Shown here piece after piece: positions 21,771-32,850 of a DNA stretch of 64,000 bases. How positions within the stretch are numbered: position 1 is the stretch's first letter; the number at the start of each line of letters is the position of its first letter. The DNA is from Hypericum androsaemum (lineage: Eukaryota; Streptophyta; Magnoliopsida; Malpighiales; Hypericaceae). The DNA is taken from assembly GCA_963995505.1 (NCBI GenBank), contig OZ023192.1:11577001-11641000 (forward strand), read 5' to 3'. A program made the translations under genes and the position numbers. The notes beneath the pieces were generated by a model. That model did not search any database. It was not told where the DNA came from and saw nothing but the letters and a program-made list of their open reading frames with translations.

Positions 21771-22422
21771 GGAAATCTCAGCAAGTAGAGGATCAGTACG
21801 GATGACGATTCTCGTAGCAGATCCAAAAAGTACGAAGAATCATAATTCGATGTCTAGCAACGAGTCATGCATGCATGAGAAAATTGATGTTCAAGACGAG
21901 GAAGACTTCTTATTAAAAGAGGAATAAGAATAGATATCATAATAGGATTGTTAGTTTGAGTTTATATAAATTCAGGGAGGTCCAGGATTCAAATCCTGCC
22001 ATTTGTAATCATGATTAAAAAAATTTACCTTTCAAAAAAAGTTTGAGTTTATATCGAGCTAGATTCTGATTAGAAAACAGTCAATAGATTCGAATTTTTC
22101 AGGGCTTAAGACTCTCGATCCCTATATAAGGAGGCATATGGCGTAGACACCACCCACAAAATCTTATACAACAATCACATACACCTTACTTTACAACCAT
22201 ACTGCACGTAGATTCTCCCTTGCCCCTTTATTTAACATTCTAAATAAACTTCTTGCTTCTTTATCCATTCGTTTCTCTTCTACATATTCTATTCTATTTC
22301 TTCTATTCTCTTTCCCCATATTTCTTCTATCTTGCCCTCTTGTTCGGATCACTCTTTGGACGATCACTCTGAACTTGTTATCAAGTTCATTTCCAACATT
22401 CTCATAAAGTTTTACCGCAACA
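21771..22422 (+). repeat. gypsy-type LTR (5' edge uncertain), interrupted by a SINE
   Basis: A TATA box (CTATATAAGG, about 22122-22131) lies 300 bp before a terminus ...CCGCAACA at 22422. Six bases later comes TTGACATGCTTGGTGGGAC, a variant of the primer-binding-like site of the gypsy remnant at 7363-7383. A second version (TTGGCATGCCCGGTAAGACC) follows near 22470. The proposed left end, TGTTGGAAATC at about 21771, is chosen only because it pairs with the right terminus. A 72-bp SINE fragment sits at 21968-22039. Confidence 0.45.
21968..22039 (+). mobile_element. 5'-truncated tRNA-derived SINE with 15-bp TSD
   Basis: The 72-bp insert contains a B-box-like GGATTCAAATCCTGCC, then a 3' end tttgtaatcatgattaaaaa and an A-rich tail. 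It is flanked by a perfect 15-bp duplication, AGTTTGAGTTTATAT (21953-21967 and 22040-22054). A long TSD with 5' truncation is the signature of target-primed insertion by LINE machinery. The 3' end matches the SINE copies at 14072 and 60095. Confidence 0.75.
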
Positions 22423-22540
22423 TAGTTTTTGACATGCTTGGTGGGACAAATTTATTATCAACGTATTTGTTGGCATGCCCGGTAAGACCAATGTGGGCAT
22501 TTTTTAAGAGCTAATCATATGCTTATACTCCTATCAACGA

Positions 22541-23008
22541 ATGTCTAAGAAGCTCATGTTAGAATTATTGTCACACCAGTTATCTGTGGAAGCTTTTATT
22601 CGACAGACCGATGATTCCAGTTTAGCCGTTGTAGAGTGCTTTTGTTGTAAAAATGGTGGCTATGAAGTCCCTAATTATCTAGTTGAGATATTCTCAGCTC
22701 CGGTCCAAAATATTGACAATGGGAGAAGGATTCGTGCTCAAATGCTTTTGGATAATTATGCAGCTACTTCAAGTATGACCGCGTGGAGCGATGCAAGGGA
22801 ATTCTTTAATTCTGTGATATTTGTGCCTCTCAGTCATGAGACGATCCGAGAATGTAAAAAATTGCTTGAGAGTGATGGATTGATGATAGTATTTATGGTT
22901 GATTGTGCATCAAATCAACTAATCGAGGTAGCATTAAGTGGCATACGTAAAGTTAAAGACGTCAAACAAATGATGAGTCAACTTGTTATCGATTCCAACA
23001 CCCTATAG
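22541..23008 (+). CDS. 155-codon ORF behind a gypsy-type LTR, unknown product
   Basis: An uninterrupted frame starting MSKKLMLELL, about 110 bp after the LTR/primer-site region on the same strand. It encodes a mixed alpha/beta-looking protein with a Cys pair (ECFCCKNGG) and no signal peptide or membrane segment. Its position is where gag would begin, but I see none of the gag, zinc-knuckle or protease signatures. It could be a degenerate gag leader or a captured coding fragment. It stands out because sequence on both sides is full of stops. Confidence 0.35.
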   Translation: MSKKLMLELLSHQLSVEAFIRQTDDSSLAVVECFCCKNGGYEVPNYLVEIFSAPVQNIDNGRRIRAQMLLDNYAATSSMTAWSDAREFFNSVIFVPLSHETIRECKKLLESDGLMIVFMVDCASNQLIEVALSGIRKVKDVKQMMSQLVIDSNTL

Positions 23009-23899
23009 CTTGTAAAGCCCACATTCGACAAGAAGGTTGAGCCAAGCATAGTTCAGATCACATTGGTGATCGAGACAATCCTGCGTCATTAAAAAAAAGG
23101 CATCTTAGGGTCTCCTCCAGCTAAGGGAGTCTTTGGGTCTTCATCAGTTAAAGGAATTATATGACATTTGCCGAGTAAACAACTATGGACGACAGAGTCC
23201 CAATTTGTTCCACGTGCAGTGAGCCTTATTCGCTTGCCCAATTATGTCTCAACTCAACAACGAGACACTAGGGGACAAGCCTACCATTGGAGAGTATCAG
23301 TAGACATTCTGCCTCGGTTATTGGCATGGAGATCACTGCAACATGGTGACTAATGCTGCTACAATGAGCAAAATTCCATCATAGGCGAGGATCAGTTCAG
23401 AGTATAGTCGTCTTATATGTTCCATCCAGAAGTACGAGTCACAACCAAGTATAAGGCATTTCTGCTTTGAAAAAATATGGTTACGCCATGAGGACGTTGC
23501 TAGCCAGATACGACGAGGGTGAGAATTGCCCTTATCGGGTTCGGATATTGGCTAGCGTATGGAAACTTGCGGGGAGGTTTTGGTGAAATGGGATTGGAGA
23601 ATTTCGGGCAGGTGAGGAAGGAGGCAAAAATTTTAGATGGAAGATTACAGAGATTCAAGCAATCCCCTTACCAGACGTATCAACACAGTGGCTGGGGGAT
23701 TTCTTGCAGAGACATTAAGAGTTGTTGAGGAGGGAGGAGGACATGTGGTTACAGCGCTCGAGGGTGGATTGGCTTCGGGAGGGGGGGTGGGGGGTGAGGG
23801 GATCGAGACACTCTATTTTCCCATCAAAAATTAAGTCATAGGCATAATAGGAACAAAATTGTGGGGATTCAGAATGAGGAAGAAAAAGTGGTGCAGGAT
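23009..23899. other. degenerate, probably retroelement-derived DNA
   Basis: No readable domain. A run of short plus-strand frames (for example 23168-23353) suggests a decayed coding region, perhaps the remainder of the gypsy-like element or the 5' part of the LINE that follows. Confidence 0.35.
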
Positions 23900-26060
23900 G
23901 GGTGGGAATTTAGGAGGTCTTTAGGAGATACTACATTTCACTATTTTCTTTCTCTGGTTGTGTGCAGGTAGAGAACATCACCGATCGAGTTGTCCCAAAG
24001 GTGTCCCAGGAAATGAATGCAGCCCTGCTGTTGCCTTATAAGAAATAAGAGATCATAGCAGCCCTACTTTAAATGCTTCCCACCAAGGCGCCAGGCCCGG
24101 ACAAATTATCACCACTATTCTTTCAGAACTACTAGAATATCGTTGGTGCTGATGTGGTTCGTACAACATTTGCGATTCTTATTGATGATTCTGACCTCAG
24201 TCCTATTAATTCTACTATAATTGCTATGATTGCAAAGGTGAAAAAGCCTTCCAGTTATGCTGAATACATGCCTATCAGTCTGTCCAACATTCTGCTGAAA
24301 ATAGTGACAAAAGCAATTACTAATCGCCTCATAGGTTTCCTGTCCGGTGTCATCCATAAGAATCAAGGCATTTTTGTCCCGGGCGGGTTAATCTCTGATA
24401 ATTCCATAGTTACTTTCGAAACTTTCCACTACCTAAAGAAGAAGGTTTCTGGGAAATGTGACTTTTTTGCCCTCAAGTTGGACATGACAAAGGCATATGA
24501 TAGGCTTTTTCTCGAAAGGATGATGGTAGCATTTGGTTTTCACTCCTCTTTTGTGGCCTTAATTATCCGCTATGTATGTTCTGTCAAATATGCAGTGCAG
24601 GTTAATGGCCAGTTTGAAGAGTATTTCATTCCCAGCAGGGGTCTTTGCCAATGCGATCCTCTATCCCCATACTTGTTCCTATTCTAAGTGGAAGGCCAGG
24701 CTACTCTATTGCAAGAAGCAGAATGTTCAGACAGTATTTATGTGTTGAAGGTTTCTCGACAATCACCATCAATCATGCATCTATTTTTTGCCGAAGATTC
24801 TCTCCTTTTTACTAGAGCTACACAAGCAGAATTATTGCATATTCGGCAGGTCCTGGCTACCTAGGAATAAGCATCAGGTCAGAAAGTTAATTTAGATAAG
24901 AGCTCGGTGACCTTTAGCAGGAATCTTTCAGAGGCCACGCAGCACGACTTTGTTTTTTGTTGGGAATGTCGTTGGCAACAAAACATGATCGCTACTTAGG
25001 GCTACCTACTGTCATTGGCCGCTCAAAAAAATTAATCTTTTTATCAGTTGGAGCAACGGATTTGACACAGGGTGGGCACGTGGAAAATCAAGTATCTATC
25101 TAAAGCGGGGCGAGAAACTCTAATTAAGTTGGTACTTACATTGTGAGTTTGTTTCTATTGCCTCAGGAGACCTGCCATCGTATTGAGAAGCACATATGTG
25201 ATGCATTTGAGATCGTTGGAACGTCTGTGTCAGTCCAAGAAAAATGGAGGCATGGGTTTTCGACAGCTATATAATTTTAATTAGGCTATGCTAGCCAAAC
25301 AGGCTTGACGGATCTTGTCTAGACCTTTGTCCCTAGCGGCAAGGGTACTTAAAGTGCGCTACTTTTTCTGATGCAGCTTGTTAGAGACTCTAGATGGCTG
25401 GCAAAGCATTAAAGTTGGACTGTCATTCCTCACTACAGGTGTTGAATGACGGGTATAGGATGGTAGAAGCATCACAGTATGGGATGACAATTGGCTGCCA
25501 GGAGACGGTCCGGGCAACCCTCGCTATCAGTTCCCGGGAGGGATGTCATTGGGCTAGTTGCTGAGCTTCAGGTACCTGATAATTCCACATGGAATCTGTC
25601 TCTTATTGATTCTCTCTTTGATGAAGTAGATGCCATGCAGATCAAATCTCTCTCTCTTAGCCTACATCACGTCCCTGATTAATAGAGATGGCGACACACT
25701 TGGGACGGCCTTTATTCAGTTCGTTGTAGGTACTACCTGGATATAGAGCATTGATGGCATTTTCTTCAAGGCCCAACCACTAACATATCGGTGACCTCCT
25801 TCAACAGAGCTGCTAGAATTGGACTGTCTCCCACTGGTATGTTCTTTTCAATGCACAGGGTCCAATAGAAGTGATATTGATAAATTAATCCAGGACTGTA
25901 AAGCTGAAGCTGCTGCCTTTGCCAGGCACTGATTCTCCTTTATCAAACGTGAGGCAAACATTGCTACCCACACGCTCTGATTCTCTTTTGGCTATTGTAC
26001 CTATACCGGTGTGGATTGCGCTTCTGCTTTCCCATCACTTTGATGATTAATGAAATGTGA
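23900..26060 (+). pseudogene. decayed LINE: endonuclease/RT linker, reverse transcriptase and RNase H remnants
   Basis: Plus-strand remnants occur in the proper order. KAPGPDKLSPLFFQ lies near 24085. A readable reverse-transcriptase block (24154-24687) has PISLSNILLKIVTKAITNRL, FVPGGLISDN, ALKLDMTKAYDR and SRGLCQCDPLSPYLF. A FAED box (family FADD, the catalytic Asp pair, here D to E) lies near 24790. A zf-RVT-like region follows, then an RNase H end with SFIKREANIATHTL near 25935-25975. Many stops and frameshifts and the altered catalytic box show that it is dead. The domain order is that of plant L1-type non-LTR elements. Confidence 0.8.
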
Positions 26061-26228
26061 TGCCATTTACCACTAAAAAAACATAAACGATGAATGGGTA
26101 CAACAAGGTAAACTAATCTCTTTTAGGTCATCCATGTAAACATCTAAACATGAGAAAAAATGAGTATTAGACAATGAATGGTAGAAAGATAAAAATAGGG
26201 CAAACTTGGAGAAGGTGTGTAACGCAAA

Positions 26229-26812
26229 TGTAACGCCCTGTGATCTGACCGTCTGTCTCCACAGACCAATACTGGTCTTTTTAAGCATGTTTTATCCTCA
26301 CTCACACACATCCCAAAAACTTCCCAGGAGGTCACCCATCTTGATCCTACTCCTGGCCAAATGTGTTTAACCTTGGAGTTCTCTCAAGATGTGTGCCAGA
26401 AAAGAAGACATTATTGGTATGAATAGTACCAATCAAATTACTTAAGACATTTCAGACAGTACATATATCATTTATGATGTATCACATTCATCCCTCCTTA
26501 AATACGCGACGTCCACGTCGTGCCAGATAGAACACAGAATAGTCCCAGAACAATATTTGCTCTGATACCAAATGTAACGCTCTGTGATTTGATCGACTAT
26601 TTTCATAGACCAACACAGGTCTTTTCTAGCATATTTTGTCCTCACTCACACGCATCCAAAAAACTTGCCAGGAGGTCACCCATCCTACTCCCTTCCAAAC
26701 ACGTTTGACCTTGGAGTTCTCTCAGAATGTGTACCGGAAAAGAAGGTGCACCTTGTTGATATGGATAGTACCAATCAAATTACTTAAGGCTTTTTAGAAT
26801 TGGAGTATCATA
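26229..26812 (-). mobile_element. Cassandra TRIM retrotransposon with two 5S-like LTRs
   Basis: Two related LTRs lie at 26229-26486 (3') and 26573-26812 (5'), separated by an 86-bp internal region. On the minus strand the 5' LTR ends GCGTTACA and is followed by TTTGGTATCAGAGC, the initiator tRNA-Met primer site (26559-26572). The 3' LTR is preceded by AAGGAGGGATGAA, a polypurine tract. Each LTR contains 5S rRNA-like sequence on the minus strand, such as AAGATGGGTGACCTCCTGGG, the defining feature of Cassandra, which uses a pol III-type internal promoter region. The LTRs differ at many positions, so the insertion is old. No matching TSD was found; the right flank also looks like internal sequence, so a longer tandem element may once have existed. 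Confidence 0.85.
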
Positions 26813-28642
26813 AGGTGTCTGCCACCTGATCCCTCCAATTATGCTCGATATGTACCTCTAAGTCATAGTCGATGAGATCACTTACCTACCATATGAGGTT
26901 CGACAACAGATGACTCGGATCGACTTCCCTTTAAATATAAAGAATAGCTAAAGAGGAATCAAGCTCGATGATCAGGTGTCGATGTGGACTATCTAAACCC
27001 ATCTCTAGTTTGAAAGTTAAGTTCTAAATCTTAGCCACTAACGTTATACAACAACCCATTCATTTAGAAAAATTAAGAATCCAGAAACCTGATACATCCC
27101 AAACGACTCCATCCACCCGAGATAGCTCAGGATTGTCTGAAGAGGCCCTGTTGGTATTAAGTTTAACAAAGCCCTCGCGGGAACGTGTCCAAAAGACTAG
27201 GATCTACAGTCGAAGTGGAGGAGGAATTATTCGGTTACAAGTAACTCGAACAAACTCATGCGCCTGTGAAAAAATAAATGAGGGGGAGGGTGCCATGGGG
27301 CTCCTTGTCTAGAAAATAGCCTTGTTTCTCCACTTACTCTTCCATTAGCTTCATGCTTCACCTCGAACATGACATAATCTTTTATCTCAATCTGAAAACT
27401 CCACCTGAAATCTTCCACAAGTATCTACTTACTATGGATGTTCATGCCCAAAGAACCAACATATCAGGAGAAAACTGTATGCGCGCAAGATGCACCTTGC
27501 TCTTTGGCGCCATACTTTCTCAACCGATCTTTGCTACTCCACCTTCATGGGAACTCTCAACCTTCATATGGTCACTGATCTATCAGGAGAAAACTGTATG
27601 CACGCAAGCTGCACCCTGCTCTTCGGTACCATACTTTCTTAACCGATCTTCGATCAAAATAGGAGGAGAGGCACCAACTTTTGCACTTTACATTACCTTC
27701 TCGTGAACACCTCGCTCCGACCTTACATCACATTCTCGTGATCACCTTGTTGAACACCAATCTTGGAATTATTGCACATTGCTCCTTCATCCTTGTAGAC
27801 AACCTAGTGGTAACATGCGGAATACGTGAGTAAACTGATACTTTCAACAAAAGTGCTAAACTGCACTACGCCAAATATACACTACATTTGCGCCTCGTCA
27901 ACAAGTACGAGGCCCAAGCTCTACTCAAGGTCTCACCCGATCCACTCAATCCTATGAATTAACCTGACCTGAACCTATCTGCTTTAACATGACCTTAATC
28001 TGACCTTCACTTGGCCAAATTCTTCTCAACTCGGACGAATAAAATCTCCACGCCCATCAAATGTCCCCAATCTGCATACTTGCATACTCTAAAGCTGTTG
28101 AAAAATAAATAAATCAGCCAAATCTTGACTTCAATCAATTTGTTGACTTTTAATTCTATTGACTTTTGGTCAAATAGTCAAATAGTTGACTTTTGGTCTA
28201 CCAAAATCTATGGTTTTTCCTTCTCTAACAACCAAAGCCCATTGTTCCAAGGGACGGTAGCCGACAACCTTTCCCCTCCGGTGATGAAGGCAATGACTCC
28301 TTCCTAATGGTGGCGTGGGCTGACGGTTGGCGGCAGTCGCAGGACTGGGATGTTCGCTTTCTTCCTAATTTTCTCTCTCCCCGAAACTATCTCTCTGCGA
28401 CACTCTCTCTTCCTGATGAGCCACTTCTCTCACCCCGACGGGACGGCGACAACAGACCACGGGGCTACGGTGGCGCGAGGGCTCCTGCCCTCCCTCGACG
28501 GTAAACTAACGATGAGCTGGGAGTTTGCTGTGCCTTAAACCTAACTCTCTCGTGCCTATACTACCATTGTCAAGATAAAATCAAAAGCCCTAACAATTAA
28601 TTTCTATGTTTTGAATAACATACACATATTCCTAAAAAAATA
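26813..28642. other. unclassified intergenic DNA
   Basis: No gene recognised. It contains a two-copy direct repeat (27462-27649) and a moderately GC-rich stretch (28250-28540) with frames of unknown meaning. A purine-rich 'aatgagggggagggtgcc' near 27273 could be an old polypurine tract, but no LTR partner is visible. Confidence 0.35.
27462..27649 (+). repeat. two-copy direct repeat, spacing about 119 bp
   Basis: The segment atcaggagaaaactgtatg followed by cgcaag-tgcacc-tgctctt and catactttct-aaccgatctt occurs at about 27462-27530 and again at 27581-27649 with scattered substitutions. It makes the overlapping plus-strand frame (27353-27706) look repetitive. Its function is unknown. Confidence 0.75.
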
Positions 28643-28652
28643 ATTTTTTATA

Positions 28653-29447
28653 GGAAAAAGTCTACTTTAGTACCCCTGTGATATTGCGCAAAATTACTTT
28701 AGTATCATGTGGTATAAAACTGATCAATTGAGTCAAACATAGTCCAATTAAAATCAATTAGGTCCACGGGCAGATGGGACCCCAGCTAAGCAGCCCTTCT
28801 TCAACTTTAACCCATTGGGAGGGTTCCGTCCCACATATGGCCGCTACCATTCAAATGCATGTCCCTACAGTTGACGGCGGTGTCTTACCCTCCACTGCTT
28901 TCGCTAACAGCATTTCTGCTTTCGCCGACGGTTCTGATTTCAAGCCTTAAAGAAAGAGGCATTTTGATAAAGTTAATCGAAAATGACATAATTTTCTTCT
29001 TTGGACAAGTTTTTATTTTTCAATTTTTTCCTTAAGGAAGACCTAGCTTTCCCTGTGTTTTAGGATGATGAAGATCGGGCACCCGTGTGGTTAAAGATCG
29101 GGTGAAGCAAACTAAAATCCTTTTCGTTAGAATCAAAATTCGGAGACTCGAAAGAAGCGAAGCGTGGGGGAAAAGAGAGAGAGAGTGGGGAGGGGAGAGA
29201 GATGGGGAAGGGAGAGGGGAAGGAGGAGAGAGCGAGTGTCCACGTAGCGGCATGTCATCAGAGAATTCTAATGTGGGTAGTCCAGATGGCTGGGTAGGGT
29301 CCGGGCAGGACGGGCTGGGTTCGGCAGGTGCGTATGGACCTAATTGATTTTAATTAGAATATGTTTGACTCAATTGATCGGTTTTGTACCAAAGGGTACT
29401 ATAGTAATTTTGCGCGATACCACAAGATACTAAAGTGAACTTTTTCC
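28653..29447. mobile_element. MULE-type element with about 115-bp TIRs
   Basis: Inverted ends read GGAAAAAGTCTACTTTAGTA on the left and, in reverse complement on the right, GGAAAAAGTTCACTTTAGTA. Similarity continues for about 115 bp through GATCAATTGAGTCAAACATA. The flanks are a 10-bp duplication with one mismatch: ATTTTTTATA at 28643-28652 and ATTTTATATA at 29448-29457. TIR length and TSD size fit the Mutator superfamily. The interior (about 28790-29260) is richer in GC and could be captured sequence, but I do not recognise a protein in it. There is no transposase. Confidence 0.75.
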
Positions 29448-30995
29448 ATTTTATATACAACCTTGTATCCGGCCTATTGGGCATATTAATCTAGATTCAA
29501 ACTGGGTCGAACCTTTAAAATCTGGCAAGGCTCTCTCTATATGCATTTAACATTGCTATGTTTCTAATAACTCGAATGTGAGACCTTGTTAAATTCGTTT
29601 GTTGATCTAAGTGGTTGTTGGTAATTTAAAAAAGTAAGAAACTAATTGGGTTTTTTTTTGGCAAAGAAAATATTATTTTTAGAAAACCATAAATTCATAA
29701 TATTGTGTCTTATTTCTATTTCTCCATGCATCTTAGTTGAAAACGGAGGAATTAATTAATATCGACATAACATAAAATTGTATAATTTTTTAAGAGAATG
29801 TAAGCTTGTTTCTTTTATCACTCTTTTGAATTTTTTTGAGAGGTAAAACATAACATATATTACGTCGAAAAATTCGAGAAAATGAATATAAAGATGAAAG
29901 CAAATACATGAGTAATAAAAGAGGACATAAAATAGGAAATGGTGTTGTACAAAGTGCAAATGAATCACAAAGGCATCGCGGACAAGAAAAACTCAAAGGC
30001 AATAAGATCAGCTACAAGAACCCAAAATATCTCCAAAGAGAAGAGCCAAACCAATCCAATACTGACCAACGCGGCAACGACAAGCACAAAGATACATTGA
30101 AGATGTAACAAAGTGTCGATATCTCAGAACAGACCTTCATTATACCCCAGACATACCCGAAGAATGTCAGACAAATTTGACTGAGATTGAAATAGCCACT
30201 AACATGTAAAAGAAAGACACTAACACCCAGACAAATCATAAAGCTGAATTAAAAAGACATAGACATAGTAAGCATTAAGAAACACATTAAAACGAACAGC
30301 AAGCCGAAGGGGTGGACGCTGAACTAAAGTGTGGCCCGCACCGGAAGGAGGGGCCAAAATTTTTGATCGAATTCGAGAGAGTTAGGAAGGGGAAGGGCTG
30401 TGGCCTAGTGAGAGGATCACCGGCGGGAAGCTCTCTGGAGAGAGGGTGACCAGAGCTAGAACGTCGGCGTGGAGGTTAAGTCGTCGGAGAGACAGAATCT
30501 GGTAGAGATCCGGCGAATGAAATTGACTGAGAGCGGGAAGAGGCTTCCGCTCAGACTTGAGAAAGAGAGGGTCAAGAAAAAACTAGGTCGAGCACCGGAG
30601 ATGATAGATCTGGGACAGTAAAGGCCAGATTCGGTGAGTAGACGGCTGGATCCGATGAGTAGAGGAGAAGAGGGGGCGGAGGAGGTGGGGTGGCTGGAAC
30701 AAAGAAGAGGATTAAAAATCTTAGTTTTAGAAGAAGAAGAGAAGGGGAAACTCCTTCAAGCGGGAGGGAACCCTCTCTCTAAAACTAGGAGAGAGAGGGG
30801 CCTAAATAATCAGAAGATATAAAAAACTAGTGTTAATCACTCCTTCGAATTTGATAGCAGCTTTTTCCTATGGATGGATAACTTATATCGATCTTCATCA
30901 TTGCTAAGCCTATTTGCTACAATAAAGAAACGGGAAAATGTAAACAGATTCATAGGATTTGCAAGATGATGATGATGATGAAAGACATTGATGAC
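29448..30995. other. unclassified stretch, part possibly a deleted minus-strand LINE
   Basis: From about 30830 down to 30300 the minus strand looks like the purine/pyrimidine-skewed, GC-richer 5' leader of a plant LINE. A T-rich boundary near 29827 on the plus strand could be its poly(A) end. No reverse transcriptase is left between them, so this is only a suggestion. A short GAT microsatellite lies at 30965-30980, just before the copia insertion. Confidence 0.3.
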
Positions 30996-31000
30996 CTTAC

Positions 31001-32229
31001 TGTTGGAGAATTGGTTTATTAACCAAGGAAGAGATGGCCCAATACAAGTGAGTGTATTGGGCTTTGGCCCAAATATTTAATTAGAGGGAGAATCCTAATT
31101 AAATATAATAACTAAGTAATTAGTGGGCAACTTTGAGCTAATTTAATTGAAGGTCACACCAATTGATTTTGGGTGTTTGTGAGATCAATACAAAGCTCGT
31201 TGATAGAGCTTCGTAACGATATATAACACTTGCGAAAATCCAATTCTCGGGGTGAATGAAAATTGGCTTTAAAGTGGTATGGTTGTTATTATAATAAGTA
31301 CAATCCCACATTGGTTAGCGCATCATGCTGAGACAAGTTTATAAGGGACTAGAAGTCTAGCATGGGTAAACTGGTGGAGAAGGGAGAAGCTTCTCGCGCC
31401 GTCCGTCCGTCCGTCCGTCCGTCCGGCCCGGCTCGGCTCGGCACGCACGCACGCGCGCGCGCGCGCGCCCCGCCCGCCCCGTCCCGGACCGGGCCGGGCC
31501 GGGCCGGGTCGGGCTCGGGCTCGGGTTGCGGGATTGTGGGAATTGTTCCAGGTTCCAGGGCCTTATCTTTTTAGAACTGGGCCGGACCTGTTGAAGCGAT
31601 TCTGGGCTCTAAGTCTGTTGTACAAGCCCATCTTCTGGATCCTTCTTCTCCTTCCAGAAAGTGTCTCTTTGAATTCAAAAACGTGGGATTTGAATTCAGA
31701 GGTAACAGCCAATATAAATGAGGGGTAATCATGGCTCTTGTAACAGCAAAGTTATGAGGGGTATTCATGGCTGCCATTGATTTCGGATTTGGAGGTAGGA
31801 GGTCCTTGGCTACCTATAAAAGGAGCCCTCCTCCCTCATTCCAAATCATCCCAGCTCTCACTCTTCCTTGAGCTCTCTACTTCTCCCTCTATAGCATAGC
31901 TTTTCTCTCTTTCATTTGTGTCGGGGTTCTAAGGCTACGAAAGGTGTGCTATAGTGCTTCCTATAGTACTCGTGGTTGGGCGTTGTACCTTGGGAGCTCT
32001 ATTACCCACGGAGGCCTGAAGCATATAGGCGGGTAATAAGAGTTTAAGGGCACACGGTATACTGTGGCCTCGTCCAGGATTGCATCCGAAATCCTTAGCT
32101 CAAAGAAGACGGTTTTACACACTTACTCACAAGTGTGATCGTGAGCATCCTCTAAACTCTCCTCTCTTTATATGCTTACAATTTATATTTACGTGCTCAT
32201 ACCATAATTTACTAATATTTGTTGCAACA
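31001..32229 (+). repeat. 5' LTR of the copia element
   Basis: 1229 bp. It contains a hypervariable GC block (CCGT repeats, CG-rich runs, about 31390-31540) and then a TATA box at 31815-31820 (CCTATAAAAGG). TSS would fall around 31845, so U3 is about 845 bp. Confidence 0.95.
31815..31820 (+). promoter_or_regulatory. TATA box of the copia 5' LTR
   Basis: TATAAA in the context GGCTACCTATAAAAGGAGCC, conserved in the 3' LTR near 38383. It is the best candidate for the pol II start of the genomic RNA. Confidence 0.7.
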
Positions 32230-32850
32230 ATCTTAAACTCTTATTATATATTTGTAAATTATGGTTACTGTGTATATATAGTCGTAACTAAATCGGAAGT
32301 GTTGTTAAATTGGTCCACCGTTCTGTTCTGTTTGATTATAATCACTGCAATTTAACTTACAGTTTCATATATTGCTATTGTGATCAACTGTTGCTTACAA
32401 CATTTCACCGTCGTTCCTAATCAGTTTAAACAGTTGGAAAAGTTTTAACCTGTTTTCTTTACAAGCCTTTGAATTCGCTGTGTTCATTTGGAACTTAAAT
32501 AATAGAGTTAATATACTAATTAACTGCTTTCCTACGGCTTAGCATAAAGTTACAGGGTAACCTGCTTATGTAACGCAATGTTTTAAATATATTAACTAGT
32601 AGAGTATTGATTAACCCTTATCATTAAAACGTTTTCAGTTATTGCTCCAATAATTTTATAATTAAATACTGGTACATCGTTACAAGCAATTAGTGCTTAC
32701 AGATTTTTAATGTGCAGTTACAAGAGCTCACTGTTACACAATTATCATTAATAAAGTTGGCTTGCTTCTATACCATTGCAAGTAACTGTTAAAAGTGTTG
32801 GATTTTGATCCGTGACTTATCAAAGTTTATCTTTGGTGATATTATTTTAG

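Noticed and set aside
21990..22010. tRNA gene suggested by a B-box-like GGATTCAAATCC
   Set aside because: No cloverleaf can be formed; the 72-bp insert has a 15-bp TSD and A-rich tail, so it is a SINE.
26229..26812. Possible 5S rRNA genes
   Set aside because: The 5S-like sequence is partial, degenerate and lies within LTRs with tRNA-Met primer site and polypurine tract, which identifies Cassandra instead.
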